Assembly: GCA_039105265.1 (NCBI GenBank)
Contig: JAPFFF010000006.1
Coordinates: 2,604,001-2,668,000, forward strand
Length of the DNA: 64,000 nt
Direction: 5' to 3'
Source: Tritrichomonas musculus
Taxonomy: Eukaryota; Parabasalia; Tritrichomonadida; Tritrichomonadidae
The notes beneath the pieces were generated by a model. The model did no database searches, was not told where the DNA came from, and saw only the letters and a program-made list of their open reading frames with translations. Shown here one piece after another: positions 50,701 through 59,970 of this stretch. Made by a program: the position numbers and the translations under genes. The stretch's first letter is position 1. Each line of letters begins with the position of its first letter.

Positions 50701-53700
50701 AAATAAACAATTTAATCAAAATTGTTTGCAGCAAATCAGACATCATTCTACCAAAGCAGCTTACAATCAATGCATACTTTCCATACTCTTATTATTACTA
50801 TAAGTATATGAATAATGTGGAACTTATTTGCTCAGGTAAAGCTGACTCATATCTAAAAACTGGCAACTTTGATATTCATTGGAGTTCTAGCAAAAAACAA
50901 GCAACAATTTCTGGCTATAATAAAGAAAATATGCTCATAGTTAAGTGTGATTCATCTGGCGCTCTTAATAACTTAAATAAATTGTTGTCTTATTCGTCAA
51001 ATTATTATGAGCATTCATTCATATATGATTACATCTGTCATTCACCAAATAAAACGATTTGTAATGATTATTTTGATAAATACTTCCATTCAGAAGATGC
51101 TGCATCATTTTTAAAGGCAGTTAGAATGAATCCATTAACTCCAGCTTTTATTTGTCAAGATCTGAGCATTCCTTACACAACTGGTCATTCTTATACGCTT
51201 TATTTATCAAATAAAAATATCAAAATGAGTTTACCACCATCACCAAGAAAATTAAACATTTTAGAAAAAAATTCATTAATATTTGAATATCCTGATATAA
51301 CAACATTTGAATTTATGAATCAAGGAACAATTGATGTTAGATTGGATGAAGATCCACTTGAATTAGATATCAAATCTGACACAAATTCAACGATCACTTT
51401 TAATTTACAATCTGACATTCACATGCATGCAATCTCTGATTACAATGCTTCATTCAAAATATCAGTGATAAAGAACAATCATCATCTTTACACAGATGAT
51501 TTTGATCAGCTTGAACCAATTTTTGGAGATTCGATTGAATACTTTAGTCAGTACTGTGCACATGATTCAACGAATTATTCAATTGAACATTGTACATATC
51601 AATTGAATGATACTATTGAAAATGTTTTCAAAGAACCACTCATTGCTAGAAAGATTGAAATTGCACCATTAACGATACCTACAAACATCGATCTTTTCAA
51701 AATCACTTTTTCAATTGAAGTCAATGTTATGAGTGATTCACTTGAATTTTTAAATTTGAGCAATGTCAGCTCAATTCAAATCAACAAAGATCAAAGTGTT
51801 GTGAATGAATATTGGAAATTCAAAGGCGATTTTACGAAAATGATTATTAAAATGAATCAATTTTCATCATTTTCAATTCGAGAAGAAATTGAACAACCAA
51901 TGACATTTGAATTGATTAGCAACGATTCAGTGATTGATTTGAAAGATTGTGTTCAACAAAACAAATCATTCATAACATTCATCAAAGAAGGAATTTTAAA
52001 TAATGAAGTGATTCTTTATGGAAGCCGTGAAATATACGACAACTTCATAGGAAGCATCAAGAGTCATGAAGGTATCACATTCATTCGCAATGGTTCAAAG
52101 AAATATCTTTGTGTTTGTATGAGTGAAGAATCATGCAATAAATGCAAAGAAGGCATTGAAGGACGAATTATTGATACAGATAACATTGTGAGTGATCCAG
52201 GTGAAGAAGTTGAAATCAGAATTTTCTCAAATTTTGAGATTTCATCAGAAATTTTCACGAACAGTCACAACGTTTTGATTGATCCAACCATTAAATTGAA
52301 TCTTACAAATGTTGAAGAAATCAATCAAAACATCACCGAAGGACTGATTGCAGACAACCTCATTTTCAAAGATGTCACGAATCTTCTTATTAAACCGAAA
52401 GGACCTTCACTTAACATCACCGTGAAGAAATATGAAGCAGGATTAATCTTCAAAATCGAACTTGACACTTTTCTCAAATTCAATGTTGTCAATTTAGAAG
52501 AAGAAGGAATCGTTCCATCAAGGATTAATGTTTCAGGTTCAGGTGAATTGAATTTGAATGGCTATACATCTCATCGAATTCGACCAGAATCGACAGCAGT
52601 TAAAATTATCAAAGGTGTCTACATCATCTGTGGCACGATTGAAGGAAATGATGTCTGTTCATACAACACAGAAAAAGATTACAAAGCATTGGGCATATCT
52701 GACTCATTTCGTAATGACTTTGATGTTGAATCGAAAATCATTTTGTTTTTGGACTCATTCACTCGTGATGTTGTTGCACCAATCAGTTATTTGAGAGGAC
52801 AAAAAGTTCAGATTATTCACACAAATTCACGTTTATTAGAAGAAAAGAATAATTGTCTTCGTATTGTAGAGTCAGAAAAATTGACGATTGGAGAAACAGA
52901 ATCGGAATTGAGAGGCTCAGTTGGAGAAGCCTTTTTTGATATTTCAGATTTTGATTCTATTGTCATTGATGTGAATGACACATTTTATATCAATCAAGAA
53001 GGAAACATTTCGAGTAATGAAAGTTCACGAGAAGTGAGACTTGAAGCCACCAGTGAGAGTGTGACAATAAACATCAGTGATACAGTTGATATTGAGAATC
53101 AACGATTGAAGATTGAATCATCACAAAACAAGACAATTTCAGTTCACATTTATGCGAATGTGACAGAAGAAAACATAAATAGTATTAAAAAATTTGTGAC
53201 ATTCAATGAAGATAATGTGAAACTTAGCATTGGAGAAGTACCAGAGTCAAGTTCAGAAGAAGAAACGATGAGCCAAACAGAATCGCCAAGTGAAGAACTT
53301 CCAACCGAATCGCCAAGTGAAGAACTTCCAACAGAATCACCAAGTGAAGAACTTCCAACAGAATCACCAAGTGAAGAACTTCCAACAGAATCACCAAGTG
53401 AAGAACTTCCAACAGAATCGCCAAGTGAAGAACTTCCAACAGAAACTGAAGAGGTGAGTTCAGAAGAAGAAATAATGAGCCGAACAGAATCGCCAAGTGA
53501 AGAACTTCCAACAGAATCGCCAAGTGAAGAACTTCCAACAGAAACTGAAGAGGTGAGTTCAGAAGAAGAAATAATGAGCCGAACAGAATCACCAAGTGAA
53601 GAACTTCCAACAGAATCACCAAGTTTGGAACCTTCGATGAGTGCCACTGCTGTCGAAATTGAAGAGTCAAGTTTTCAATTAAAAGATGTTATGAACGCAA

Positions 53701-53882
53701 GCAAACCAAGAAGCAAAGGACTCTCAGTTGGTGTTATTGTTGCAATTGTTGTTGCCTCTGTTGTTGTTGTTGCAGTCATTATCTTGTCTGTAATCTTTGT
53801 GATGAAAAAGAAACATTTTATGATAAATTCAATTGGTAATAAAATAAATGATGAATCAGAATCAGGATCAGTTGGAATTTAA
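47754..53882 (+). CDS. Giant single-pass surface protein with Ser/Glu/Pro repeat stalk
   Basis: This uninterrupted 2042-residue protein starts with a short signal peptide (MFFLISLVFA, cleavage likely near residue 10). The ectodomain is Asn/Ser/Tyr-rich and beta-predicted. It contains repeated Cys-centred motifs of the form YCISDKSDKC, YVCVGQTSQDRC, CYANKVNEC, CVCMSEESC and CGTIEGNDVC every 150-250 residues, which mark tandem domains of one family. A stalk of TESPSEELP repeats (about 1842-1958) precedes a membrane helix (VGVIVAIVVASVVVVAVIIL, about 1985-2013) and a 28-residue tail. I know no named family. The architecture is that of trichomonad adhesin-like surface proteins. A paralogue begins at 62829. 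Confidence 0.85.
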   Translation: MFFLISLVFAKNYCIEKRSGDCLKKCSKYHTFFDDIFSKIPSDSELNNDETHNIYISDNFLFLKTKNKLIFCDPSNYLIYPQHISSLKIKNNITINNDNNISLNVPILFHTLKNVNLEVDTNKTNIYSPIILEATNTNTEMNIKFNSDTIPRNLLSISQKSEKFRISNLTNKVKNIFNTTEKILELKQKIYCISDKSDKCKGYPVSDLTFINSTRDIVDQDCYIIIDTPIPQFYDPYSNSKVNITCLSGSDLTVNMYNLDNDQILTLNKDSIQVKNIFIEGRGSITIVTYYNFILNCATTTNNLNFTLKSRFPLNYDFSKISAPSNGKTATLSNKIKVSEFSVFHGDRSLLGLFEEGKFICDDEITRYDISSSNLKEYVFNNMSYHFKEGNHEIPVAWKKRSTFYGTPKTTFTFNDVHSFYDNTIDYFIRLSDYKSVTIKPSKQLYIQSFSDKPKHNFTIHVDHDFIMEGKKYDDPYHDRDEVEDRWCSITGRGTIKFISEDFMEDVKYFCRYNKNDIKFEYLSQSSQPRYYVCVGQTSQDRCRSEIKGVKFGTDAEFLWVRNIDSINRISYRKTAYITDYQYTTYYYSDVVLTANANLVIDSSSSITIKRNGINYFIAQDKKAKLTVLLEKGYSSRYSKLGFYMYYNADPTEIDFRVYFYYEHIQLFTYYREEYNKSAIPIEGRCMIYMREQYVPMINFFKYPSSIGFAINTNNDFHQICYANKVNECTELNDFVLAKNYDEFTEFDKNSSSADIHIFKSIFLQMDLNSYKGTQFKCRRDSITIGIKVPNDSLINFESSSIYVISDKKYNFYQESYFKISYAFDLKKAVTFDCSSSYYYYSYHKYDFTSSEESVYIMANPEVKKMKHISVSGDFYITSPVPQYLRPLFDDNVIINQSSNWTYLHYSGEGRELYESLPSTYYKDYFKSDDDLSRNIVLAVGPNDNISFPRQWRKEHNVIILQKNRNFLIDEPTNLTFCYDGMKINNLIKIVCSKSDIILPKQLTINAYFPYSYYYYKYMNNVELICSGKADSYLKTGNFDIHWSSSKKQATISGYNKENMLIVKCDSSGALNNLNKLLSYSSNYYEHSFIYDYICHSPNKTICNDYFDKYFHSEDAASFLKAVRMNPLTPAFICQDLSIPYTTGHSYTLYLSNKNIKMSLPPSPRKLNILEKNSLIFEYPDITTFEFMNQGTIDVRLDEDPLELDIKSDTNSTITFNLQSDIHMHAISDYNASFKISVIKNNHHLYTDDFDQLEPIFGDSIEYFSQYCAHDSTNYSIEHCTYQLNDTIENVFKEPLIARKIEIAPLTIPTNIDLFKITFSIEVNVMSDSLEFLNLSNVSSIQINKDQSVVNEYWKFKGDFTKMIIKMNQFSSFSIREEIEQPMTFELISNDSVIDLKDCVQQNKSFITFIKEGILNNEVILYGSREIYDNFIGSIKSHEGITFIRNGSKKYLCVCMSEESCNKCKEGIEGRIIDTDNIVSDPGEEVEIRIFSNFEISSEIFTNSHNVLIDPTIKLNLTNVEEINQNITEGLIADNLIFKDVTNLLIKPKGPSLNITVKKYEAGLIFKIELDTFLKFNVVNLEEEGIVPSRINVSGSGELNLNGYTSHRIRPESTAVKIIKGVYIICGTIEGNDVCSYNTEKDYKALGISDSFRNDFDVESKIILFLDSFTRDVVAPISYLRGQKVQIIHTNSRLLEEKNNCLRIVESEKLTIGETESELRGSVGEAFFDISDFDSIVIDVNDTFYINQEGNISSNESSREVRLEATSESVTINISDTVDIENQRLKIESSQNKTISVHIYANVTEENINSIKKFVTFNEDNVKLSIGEVPESSSEEETMSQTESPSEELPTESPSEELPTESPSEELPTESPSEELPTESPSEELPTESPSEELPTETEEVSSEEEIMSRTESPSEELPTESPSEELPTETEEVSSEEEIMSRTESPSEELPTESPSLEPSMSATAVEIEESSFQLKDVMNASKPRSKGLSVGVIVAIVVASVVVVAVIILSVIFVMKKKHFMINSIGNKINDESESGSVGI
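53277..53624 (+). repeat. 27-bp coding minisatellite (TESPSEELP units)
   Basis: Six perfect-length 27-bp units run from 53277 to 53438. Two more pairs are each separated by a 45-bp spacer unit encoding TETEEVSSEEEIMSR. Units differ only at synonymous positions (TCA/TCG, ACC/ACA). The array encodes an acidic, Ser/Pro-rich stalk next to the membrane anchor. The higher-order repeat shows recent unequal exchange. The opposite strand shows long spurious open frames here. Confidence 0.9.
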
Positions 53883-55009
53883 AGAGCGTGCGAACTCTTA
53901 AATTCACAACAAATAATAAAATTAAAAAATAATAAAACAATAATTAAATTGAGGATGAATCAGAATCAGTTGGAATATAAAAAAGAAATTAAAGCTGCAA
54001 TATCTATTCTTCTTATATTTTTATTCCTTTCATGACTTATAAAATGTTAAGTGGAATTCGTTTGTTATTCTTAAAGAGTAAAAAAAACGATTGAGAGGAT
54101 TTCTATCAAGAATGTTCTATAAAGAAAGAAGCATGCATTTGGTGGAAAGTGGAATGATATTTTCTGGGATCGATACAAGAGAGCCTCGATATATGCATAT
54201 GTTTTAAAATAAGATACAAGGACGTTTTTATTATGATTTATTCTGAGAATTAATTGGGAGTCGAATTTTACGTTTCAGTGATAAATTGGAGCAACGGTAC
54301 AATTTTGGAGGTTATTTTATCTGCAAATTCCAGTCTCAGCTGTTACTCCCAGGATTGTACCACAAAATAACACCTGCAGGAGTGGAAAGATGAATCAAAA
54401 ATAAAACTAAGAATTCTTTTAATAAATCAATCAAAAATTGTAATCAATGAATTCATTAAAATTTCTAATCAACTTGTTTATAGAGATTAACATTTTATGT
54501 GTCGTTTTCAATTGAAAATTTCATTGCTAATTCTTTAATTGAAGCAATATCGTTCCTCATCTTGTTCTGACAAAATCTGTATTCCTCTCAATTTGGCTTG
54601 ATTTTCCATAAAAAATAACAGAAAACATTTATAAATATGTTGTAATATTTATTTTGGGCTTTAAAATGCTGGCATGCCATTATTTATCATATAAATAATT
54701 CAGTTTTTGAATGATTCTGTTGAAAGTATTTCTTTTCAATCATTCTATTTGCAATTTCATGATTATTTAAAAATCATTAAACGAATAAGATTACTCCATT
54801 TAAGAGATCATTCAAACCAAATTTATATGGTATATTGATGATGAATATTTATTTCATAAGATAAAATATAATTCATAATATATATATAGGTGTGCTGGAT
54901 TTTGATTTTTTTTTTTTTTTTTTAATTCAAAAATTGAATTAAAATTGCCAGATGAACTAAACTTAAATTCAAATGTCAGCCCATGATTTTTTCTCTCAAT
55001 TTATTTGTG
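53883..55009. other. Intergenic region with 3'-end echo and structured segment
   Basis: At 53955-53983 the sequence GATGAATCAGAATCAGTTGGAAT followed by a stop repeats the end of the upstream surface gene, a short tandem duplication. A less AT-rich part at 54100-54380 contains two interleaved complementary pairs: GGTACAAT (54296) with ATTGTACC (54354), and GTTATTTT (54311) with AAAATAAC (54364). A pseudoknot-like RNA fold is thus possible. No ORF is supported. The rest is AT-rich with an 18-T run near 54908. Confidence 0.4.
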
Positions 55010-55680
55010 TATGATTGAACGATCACCTTTTGAGACTAATTCATTTTTAATCATAGAAAAAGAAACGTCATTAATTGAATACACAGCGCTCAGTGGATCA
55101 ATTCAAACCTTTAAATATTTATTGTTAAAAAATGTAGAATTAAGACCAAAGTTATGGTTATATGCAATTCATGGTCAAATATAGCTTCAATTGGTTCTCA
55201 TTCATTCAAAAATTGTGAAAAATTTACAACAATTTCAATCCATTCTTCAGTAACAGGAATTAATGATGAAGCTTTTTATCGATGCTTCTTCGCTTTTTTT
55301 TTTTTTTTTTATCATTCAAAAATGTTGTTCATCGTTGACAATAATTAAAATCTCATCTTCAGTTGTTTCAATCGGACCAGAAAGTTTTGCCAGTTGTTCT
55401 TCTGTTACTGAAATTGTTGAAAGTGCTTTCAAAGGATGCTCATCATTGATTAGTACTTGTATCAACAGTGCAACTTTTTTTGAGAAGTTCTTCATTGGAG
55501 AATATTTCAATTCCATCTTCTGTTACATCATTTGGAGACGCTGCTTTTCAAGGATGCTCATCTTTAAAAGAAATTTTCCTATATAAATTGAAAGATTTTT
55601 TTAAATTCTTTTTATTAGAGGGGCAGTACATGAAACTTTTTAACGTCTTTATTCAATTTGAAACTCTTTTATTTCAATAA
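55010..55680 (+). pseudogene. Chimeric DUF3447-ankyrin / BspA-type LRR pseudogene
   Basis: The left part (about 55010-55180) encodes the DUF3447 signature (SLIEYTALSGSIQTFKYLL, then LWLYAIHGQ) seen intact in the gene at 29669. At about 55180 it changes abruptly into BspA/TpLRR-type leucine-rich repeats: SIGSHSFKNCEKFTTISIHS, then VVSIGPESFASCSSVTEI and a SSLENISIPSSVTSFGD unit. These pieces occupy different frames interrupted by poly-T runs. There is no intact start or frame, so it is dead. Both halves belong to families expanded in trichomonads; the join is probably a duplication or deletion junction. Confidence 0.7.
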
Positions 55681-56296
55681 CTACAATAAATACAAAAACC
55701 AAAAATGTTTCCACGGATCGAGAATTTTTTTCTCAGCTTTTGATATCAGAATTTTCAATTAAACTTTTTGATAAATATATGATCGTATTTTAATCTCAAA
55801 TATTTCATAAAAAAGAATGTATTTTTCGATTTTAATCTTAAAATAAACATCAATGCATTATATTATTTATTTTTAAATATTATAAAATCACAAATACCAA
55901 TTATAAAAAAAGATAAATCTGCTTGAGATCTCGAGATCTCGGTAATTGATATCAAGTTTACAATTATTTTTATATCACATTTCATATCTGATATCTTGAT
56001 AATCGATAATCTCGATATCAGATTTTTAAACTGATAATCGAGTATCAGATGCAAAAAAGTGACGTTTTTGATATCGATTCTCAAAATAACAAGTCTATGT
56101 ATGAGTAGACTTGTTAAATATTTATTATTATTAATAATTAAATTTCATCTATAGGTCCACAAAAAGCAACAACGTTTCGAAAATTAAAAAAAAAAAAAAT
56201 TAACCATAATTCATGAATAGCTATTCATGGATAGAAAAACCATTCAAAAGGTGGCGTAGAAAAAAAGCGATTGTCCAAAAAATATTTTTCGGAAAG
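55681..56296. other. Intergenic region with palindromes
   Basis: It contains the perfect 16-bp palindrome GAGATCTCGAGATCTC (55924-55939) followed by a cluster of GATATC/ATCGAT-type words up to about 56085. It also contains the perfect 18-bp palindrome CATGAATAGCTATTCATG (56211-56228). The latter follows an A-run and resembles the palindrome at 45092. No gene is seen. Confidence 0.5.
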
Positions 56297-57244
56297 TAGG
56301 GATGGGAAACGGGCGCCCGAAACGTGCCCGGGCAATGTCAGATTGGTCATATCACCGGGCAAGAATGGGCACAAACGTCTTTTTTACATTGCCCGTTTTT
56401 GCTCGTTCTTGCCCATTTGATTGTTAAAATGATTGCCCGTTCATCATTTTCTTTCCTGCCCGTAAATTTTATTAAATAGTAAAAGTTGCTTGTTCGATTT
56501 TCGTCGAATCTTTTTTTTTTTTTTTTTTTTTAATTTCTTTCATTTCCAATTTCTCTACCTATTTTCCATGGTGAAAAGATTTATTCATATCATTATGATT
56601 GCAATTTATTTTTCATTTTTTATAAACAATAAGAAAATGATTTTTTTAAAAAATAGTTTAAATGAAAATATTATCACTTTTTTTTTTTACTCTTTTTTTG
56701 GCTTTTATAAAAAATTTTGATTTTTTGTTATTCTTAAAATGCATAATTTTTTATTCTCACAAGTATTTCATTAACTGTATAGTTTATTTTCAATATCTCA
56801 AAATTTATTTTGTTCCAAAAAGTTTTATTTATGAACTTATAGTTAAAATAGCATATATATTGTTATACTGTTGTGTTAAAATTACTTTTTTATGTTAATG
56901 ACATAATATCTAATGAATTTTTTGTGTGATCAGATAAGTAAATGTGATTTTTTTAATTTAATATATTTAAAATATAAAATACAATATATTCATGCATTTT
57001 TTTAAACAAAAATCATTCATAAACTTTATTTTGTCAATGCTTTTTTCAAAAAAAAAAAAAAAAAAAAAAGTTCGGAAAATAATCGAACCAAATTCTTTTT
57101 TATGAAAATGGGCAGCTCCGGGCAATTGCGCAAAAAAGTGGAAACGGGCACTGCTTCGCCCGAAAAAACGTAAATAACCGTTTTGCCCGGGCAGTACGTT
57201 TATTTCGGGCCCATTGCCCGCCCGGTGCCCGTTTCCCATCCCTA
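56297..57244. mobile_element. Non-autonomous hAT-type foldback transposon
   Basis: The terminal inverted repeats are perfect for 18 bp (TAGGGATGGGAAACGGGC). They are flanked by an exact 8-bp duplication, TCGGAAAG, at 56289-56296 and 57245-57252. An 8-bp duplication with TAGGG-type ends is diagnostic of the hAT superfamily. The arms extend imperfectly for about 200 bp each, with many subterminal GCCCG motifs and a matching T-run/A-run pair. The whole 948-bp element can therefore fold back. The middle is AT-rich with no transposase. Small hydrophobic open frames inside are not genes. Confidence 0.88.
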
Positions 57245-57342
57245 TCGGAAAGTATTTAAATTATTGAGAAGGTACCTTTATTCAATTTAAATTAACAAAT
57301 AATTATATTCAAACACAATAAAATCAATTTTTTTATTTATTT

Positions 57343-59970
57343 TTAAAGAAGAGTATCATTAATCAAATTTCCATTAAATTCAGATTCTTTTTCATTATCT
57401 TCTTTACAATTTTGTTTTCTTTTCTTCATGACCACAACTACTGTAGCAATTGCAGCGATTGCAGCAGCTGGAACAACCACTGCAACGATTATTTTCCATG
57501 CACTAATTGATGCTTTCATTTCATTTATATCAGGATCATAGACGTTGAAAAATTGATCATTCAAATCTACAGACAAGAAATCGTTCATTGGGTCCAAATT
57601 CAAAGCCTTCTTAAAGTTTGAAGCGAAATTACATTTTTTCACGATCAATTTAGGTGAATTATTAGAAACAGTTTGACCATCTATGTAGTAAGCATTATGA
57701 CCAAGATCACCAGTAAAAGAGCATCTATTTATTTCATAAGGCACGCCATTATTTCCACGAACAAAGAAAAGAGAACACAACGTATTTTTACTTACTTCGA
57801 AATTACAATCAGCAATGATGATTTTATCACTACTTTTAACAAAATAGAAACTTTTTGAAGAGGATGTTTTCTCATTGAAATTGTTGACGATTCTGATATC
57901 ATAACCGCTATTTGATTCGAAATGACTATTCCTAACTTTCATCTTCCTTGCAATAAGATACAAAGAACTTCCTCCATACAAGTTATCAGACGTTATTTCA
58001 GAACTAGCTACATTGTTTATAAAAGTGCAATAGTGAATGTCAACATTATTATTCTTTGACTTTGAATAGATGTAGGCACCACCTCCATACTTGGCTTCAT
58101 TCTCTTTAAATTGAATGTTTTCAAGTGTGAAGAAATTGATATGGTCGTATTCGTTACTAAGATAAATCGCACCTCCTGCAGATGTTGAACTACAGCCATC
58201 GAAAAATGAATCTGTGCATTGGAATCCCATGTTAACAGTGTAGACAGCACCACCATATTGGACATTTGATTTGATGCCTGTGAAGTTGTTTAATTCCAAA
58301 ATTACACGCGCCCTTTGCTGTTCTTTTTCTTCATAAACAAGGCGTCCATCTGATGTTAAATTGAAAGAATCAATTATTATGATTTCAGGCGATGTTGACG
58401 GTGTTTGTGTTGCTTTTGGTGTCGCTTCAGGTGCACATATGAGAGTCGAGTCTTCATAGTCAGCAAAAACGATGTTTTGACTATCAACATAGTATGATAA
58501 GGTGTATGTATTAGGATCATAGCGAATTCGATCTTCTTTAACAAATGCGCTTAAATGGATCGTGCTGTGAACATTCGTATCTTGAACTTCGCGACTTAAA
58601 TATGCATTATTTTGGAAATTGACCTTAAACCAAAACTTTTCACCATTACCTAAAGCATTACATTTTGTTTGGTCGGGGCACACTAAATTAATTTTGACAG
58701 ACCCTTCTGATATTGGACAATCAAACTTCATTGTATAATCTTTTCCATTTTGTGTGTTATCTACAATCAATGCATAGTGTATTTCAGTGGGACGAGGTGT
58801 TGATGTTGGTGCTGGACATACCAAAAATGTGTCTTCACAGTCAGCAAAAACGATGTTTTGGCTATCAACATAGTATGATAAGGTGTATGTATTAGGATCA
58901 TAGCGAATTCGATCTTCTTTAACAAATGCGCTTAAATGGATCGTGCCGTGAACATTCGTATCTTGAACTTCGCGACTTAAATATGCATTATTTTGGAAAT
59001 TGACCTTAAACCAAAACTTTTCACCATTACCTAAAGCATTACATTTTGTTTGGTCGGGGCACACTAAATTAATTTTGACAGACCCTTCTGATATTGGACA
59101 ATTAAATCTCATTGTATAATCTTTTCCATTTTGCGTATTTTCTATAACTGAGCCATAATGTACTTTAGGTGTTGGTGATGGTGCTGGACATTTGAGAGTC
59201 GAGTCTTCATAATCAGCAAAAACGATGTTTTGGCTATCAACATAGTATGATAAGGTGTATGTATTAGGATCATAGCGAATTCGATCTTCTTTAACAAATG
59301 CGCTTAAATGGATCGTGCCGTGAACATTCGTATCTTGAACTTCGCGACTTAAATATGCATTATTTTGGAAATTGACTTTAAACCAAAACTTTTCACCATT
59401 ACCTAAAGCATTACATTTTGTTTGGTCGGGGCACACTAAATTAATTTTGACAGACCCTTCGGAGACTGGACAATTAAATCTCATTGTATAATCTTTTCCA
59501 TTTTGCGTATTTTCTATAACTGAGCCATAATGTACTTTAGGTGTTGGTGATGGTGCTGGACATTTGAGAGTCGAGTCTTCATAATCAGCAAAAACGATGT
59601 TTTGGCTATCAACATAGTATGATAAGGTGTATGTATTAGGATCATAGCGAATTCGATCTTCTTTAACAAATGCGCTTAAATGGATCGTGCCGTGAACATT
59701 CGTATCTTGAACTTCGCGACTTAAATATGCATTATTTTGGAAATTGACTTTAAACCAAAACTTTTCACCATTACCTAAAGCATTACATTTGGTTTGGTCG
59801 GGGCACACTAAATTAATTTTGACAGACCCTTCTGATATTGGACAATCAAACTTCATTGTATAATCTTTTAAATTTTGCGTATTTTCTACGACTATTGAAT
59901 CACGGAAGTATTCATCACTCTTGAGAGAAATCTGTTTTGCCAATACAAAAAAGAGATAAAAGCTTATCAT
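57343..59970 (-). CDS. Pmp-like surface protein with four homogenised N-terminal repeats
   Basis: In this 875-residue protein a signal peptide (MISFYLFFVLA) is followed by four near-identical domains of 124-127 residues (about 25-530). Each runs from an ENTQNGKDYTMRF-type start through VCPDQTKCNALGNGEKFW to SQNIVFADYEDS, separated by short Pro/Thr linkers. The second half (about 545-790) has motifs of chlamydial polymorphic membrane proteins, GGAIY, YGGAVY and YGGGAYIYS with FKEN, FINN and FESN. That is the beta-helix signature also reported for T. vaginalis Pmp-like proteins. A membrane helix (IIVAVVVPAAAIAAIATVVVV, about 828-848) and a short acidic tail end it. A surface adhesin role is likely. 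Confidence 0.85.
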   Translation of the reverse strand: MISFYLFFVLAKQISLKSDEYFRDSIVVENTQNLKDYTMKFDCPISEGSVKINLVCPDQTKCNALGNGEKFWFKVNFQNNAYLSREVQDTNVHGTIHLSAFVKEDRIRYDPNTYTLSYYVDSQNIVFADYEDSTLKCPAPSPTPKVHYGSVIENTQNGKDYTMRFNCPVSEGSVKINLVCPDQTKCNALGNGEKFWFKVNFQNNAYLSREVQDTNVHGTIHLSAFVKEDRIRYDPNTYTLSYYVDSQNIVFADYEDSTLKCPAPSPTPKVHYGSVIENTQNGKDYTMRFNCPISEGSVKINLVCPDQTKCNALGNGEKFWFKVNFQNNAYLSREVQDTNVHGTIHLSAFVKEDRIRYDPNTYTLSYYVDSQNIVFADCEDTFLVCPAPTSTPRPTEIHYALIVDNTQNGKDYTMKFDCPISEGSVKINLVCPDQTKCNALGNGEKFWFKVNFQNNAYLSREVQDTNVHSTIHLSAFVKEDRIRYDPNTYTLSYYVDSQNIVFADYEDSTLICAPEATPKATQTPSTSPEIIIIDSFNLTSDGRLVYEEKEQQRARVILELNNFTGIKSNVQYGGAVYTVNMGFQCTDSFFDGCSSTSAGGAIYLSNEYDHINFFTLENIQFKENEAKYGGGAYIYSKSKNNNVDIHYCTFINNVASSEITSDNLYGGSSLYLIARKMKVRNSHFESNSGYDIRIVNNFNEKTSSSKSFYFVKSSDKIIIADCNFEVSKNTLCSLFFVRGNNGVPYEINRCSFTGDLGHNAYYIDGQTVSNNSPKLIVKKCNFASNFKKALNLDPMNDFLSVDLNDQFFNVYDPDINEMKASISAWKIIVAVVVPAAAIAAIATVVVVMKKRKQNCKEDNEKESEFNGNLINDTLL
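58440..59900 (-). repeat. Four tandem 372-381-bp coding repeats
   Basis: A marker sequence (GGTGTATGTATTAGGATCAT on the plus strand) recurs at 58501, 58882, 59254 and 59626, giving periods of 381, 372 and 372 bp. The copies differ at only a handful of bases over long stretches, including synonymous positions. This indicates recent duplication or gene conversion. Confidence 0.9.

Noticed and set aside
53150-53670. Long minus-strand open frames with repeated SLGDSV and HLVILLEV words.
   Set aside because: They are mirror images of the 27-bp coding minisatellite on the plus strand, which lies in a much longer signal-peptide-bearing gene.
56490-56898. Two Phe-rich frames inside the hAT-type element, considered as membrane peptides.
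   Set aside because: They come from T-runs and AT-rich DNA, without conserved features or a transposase.
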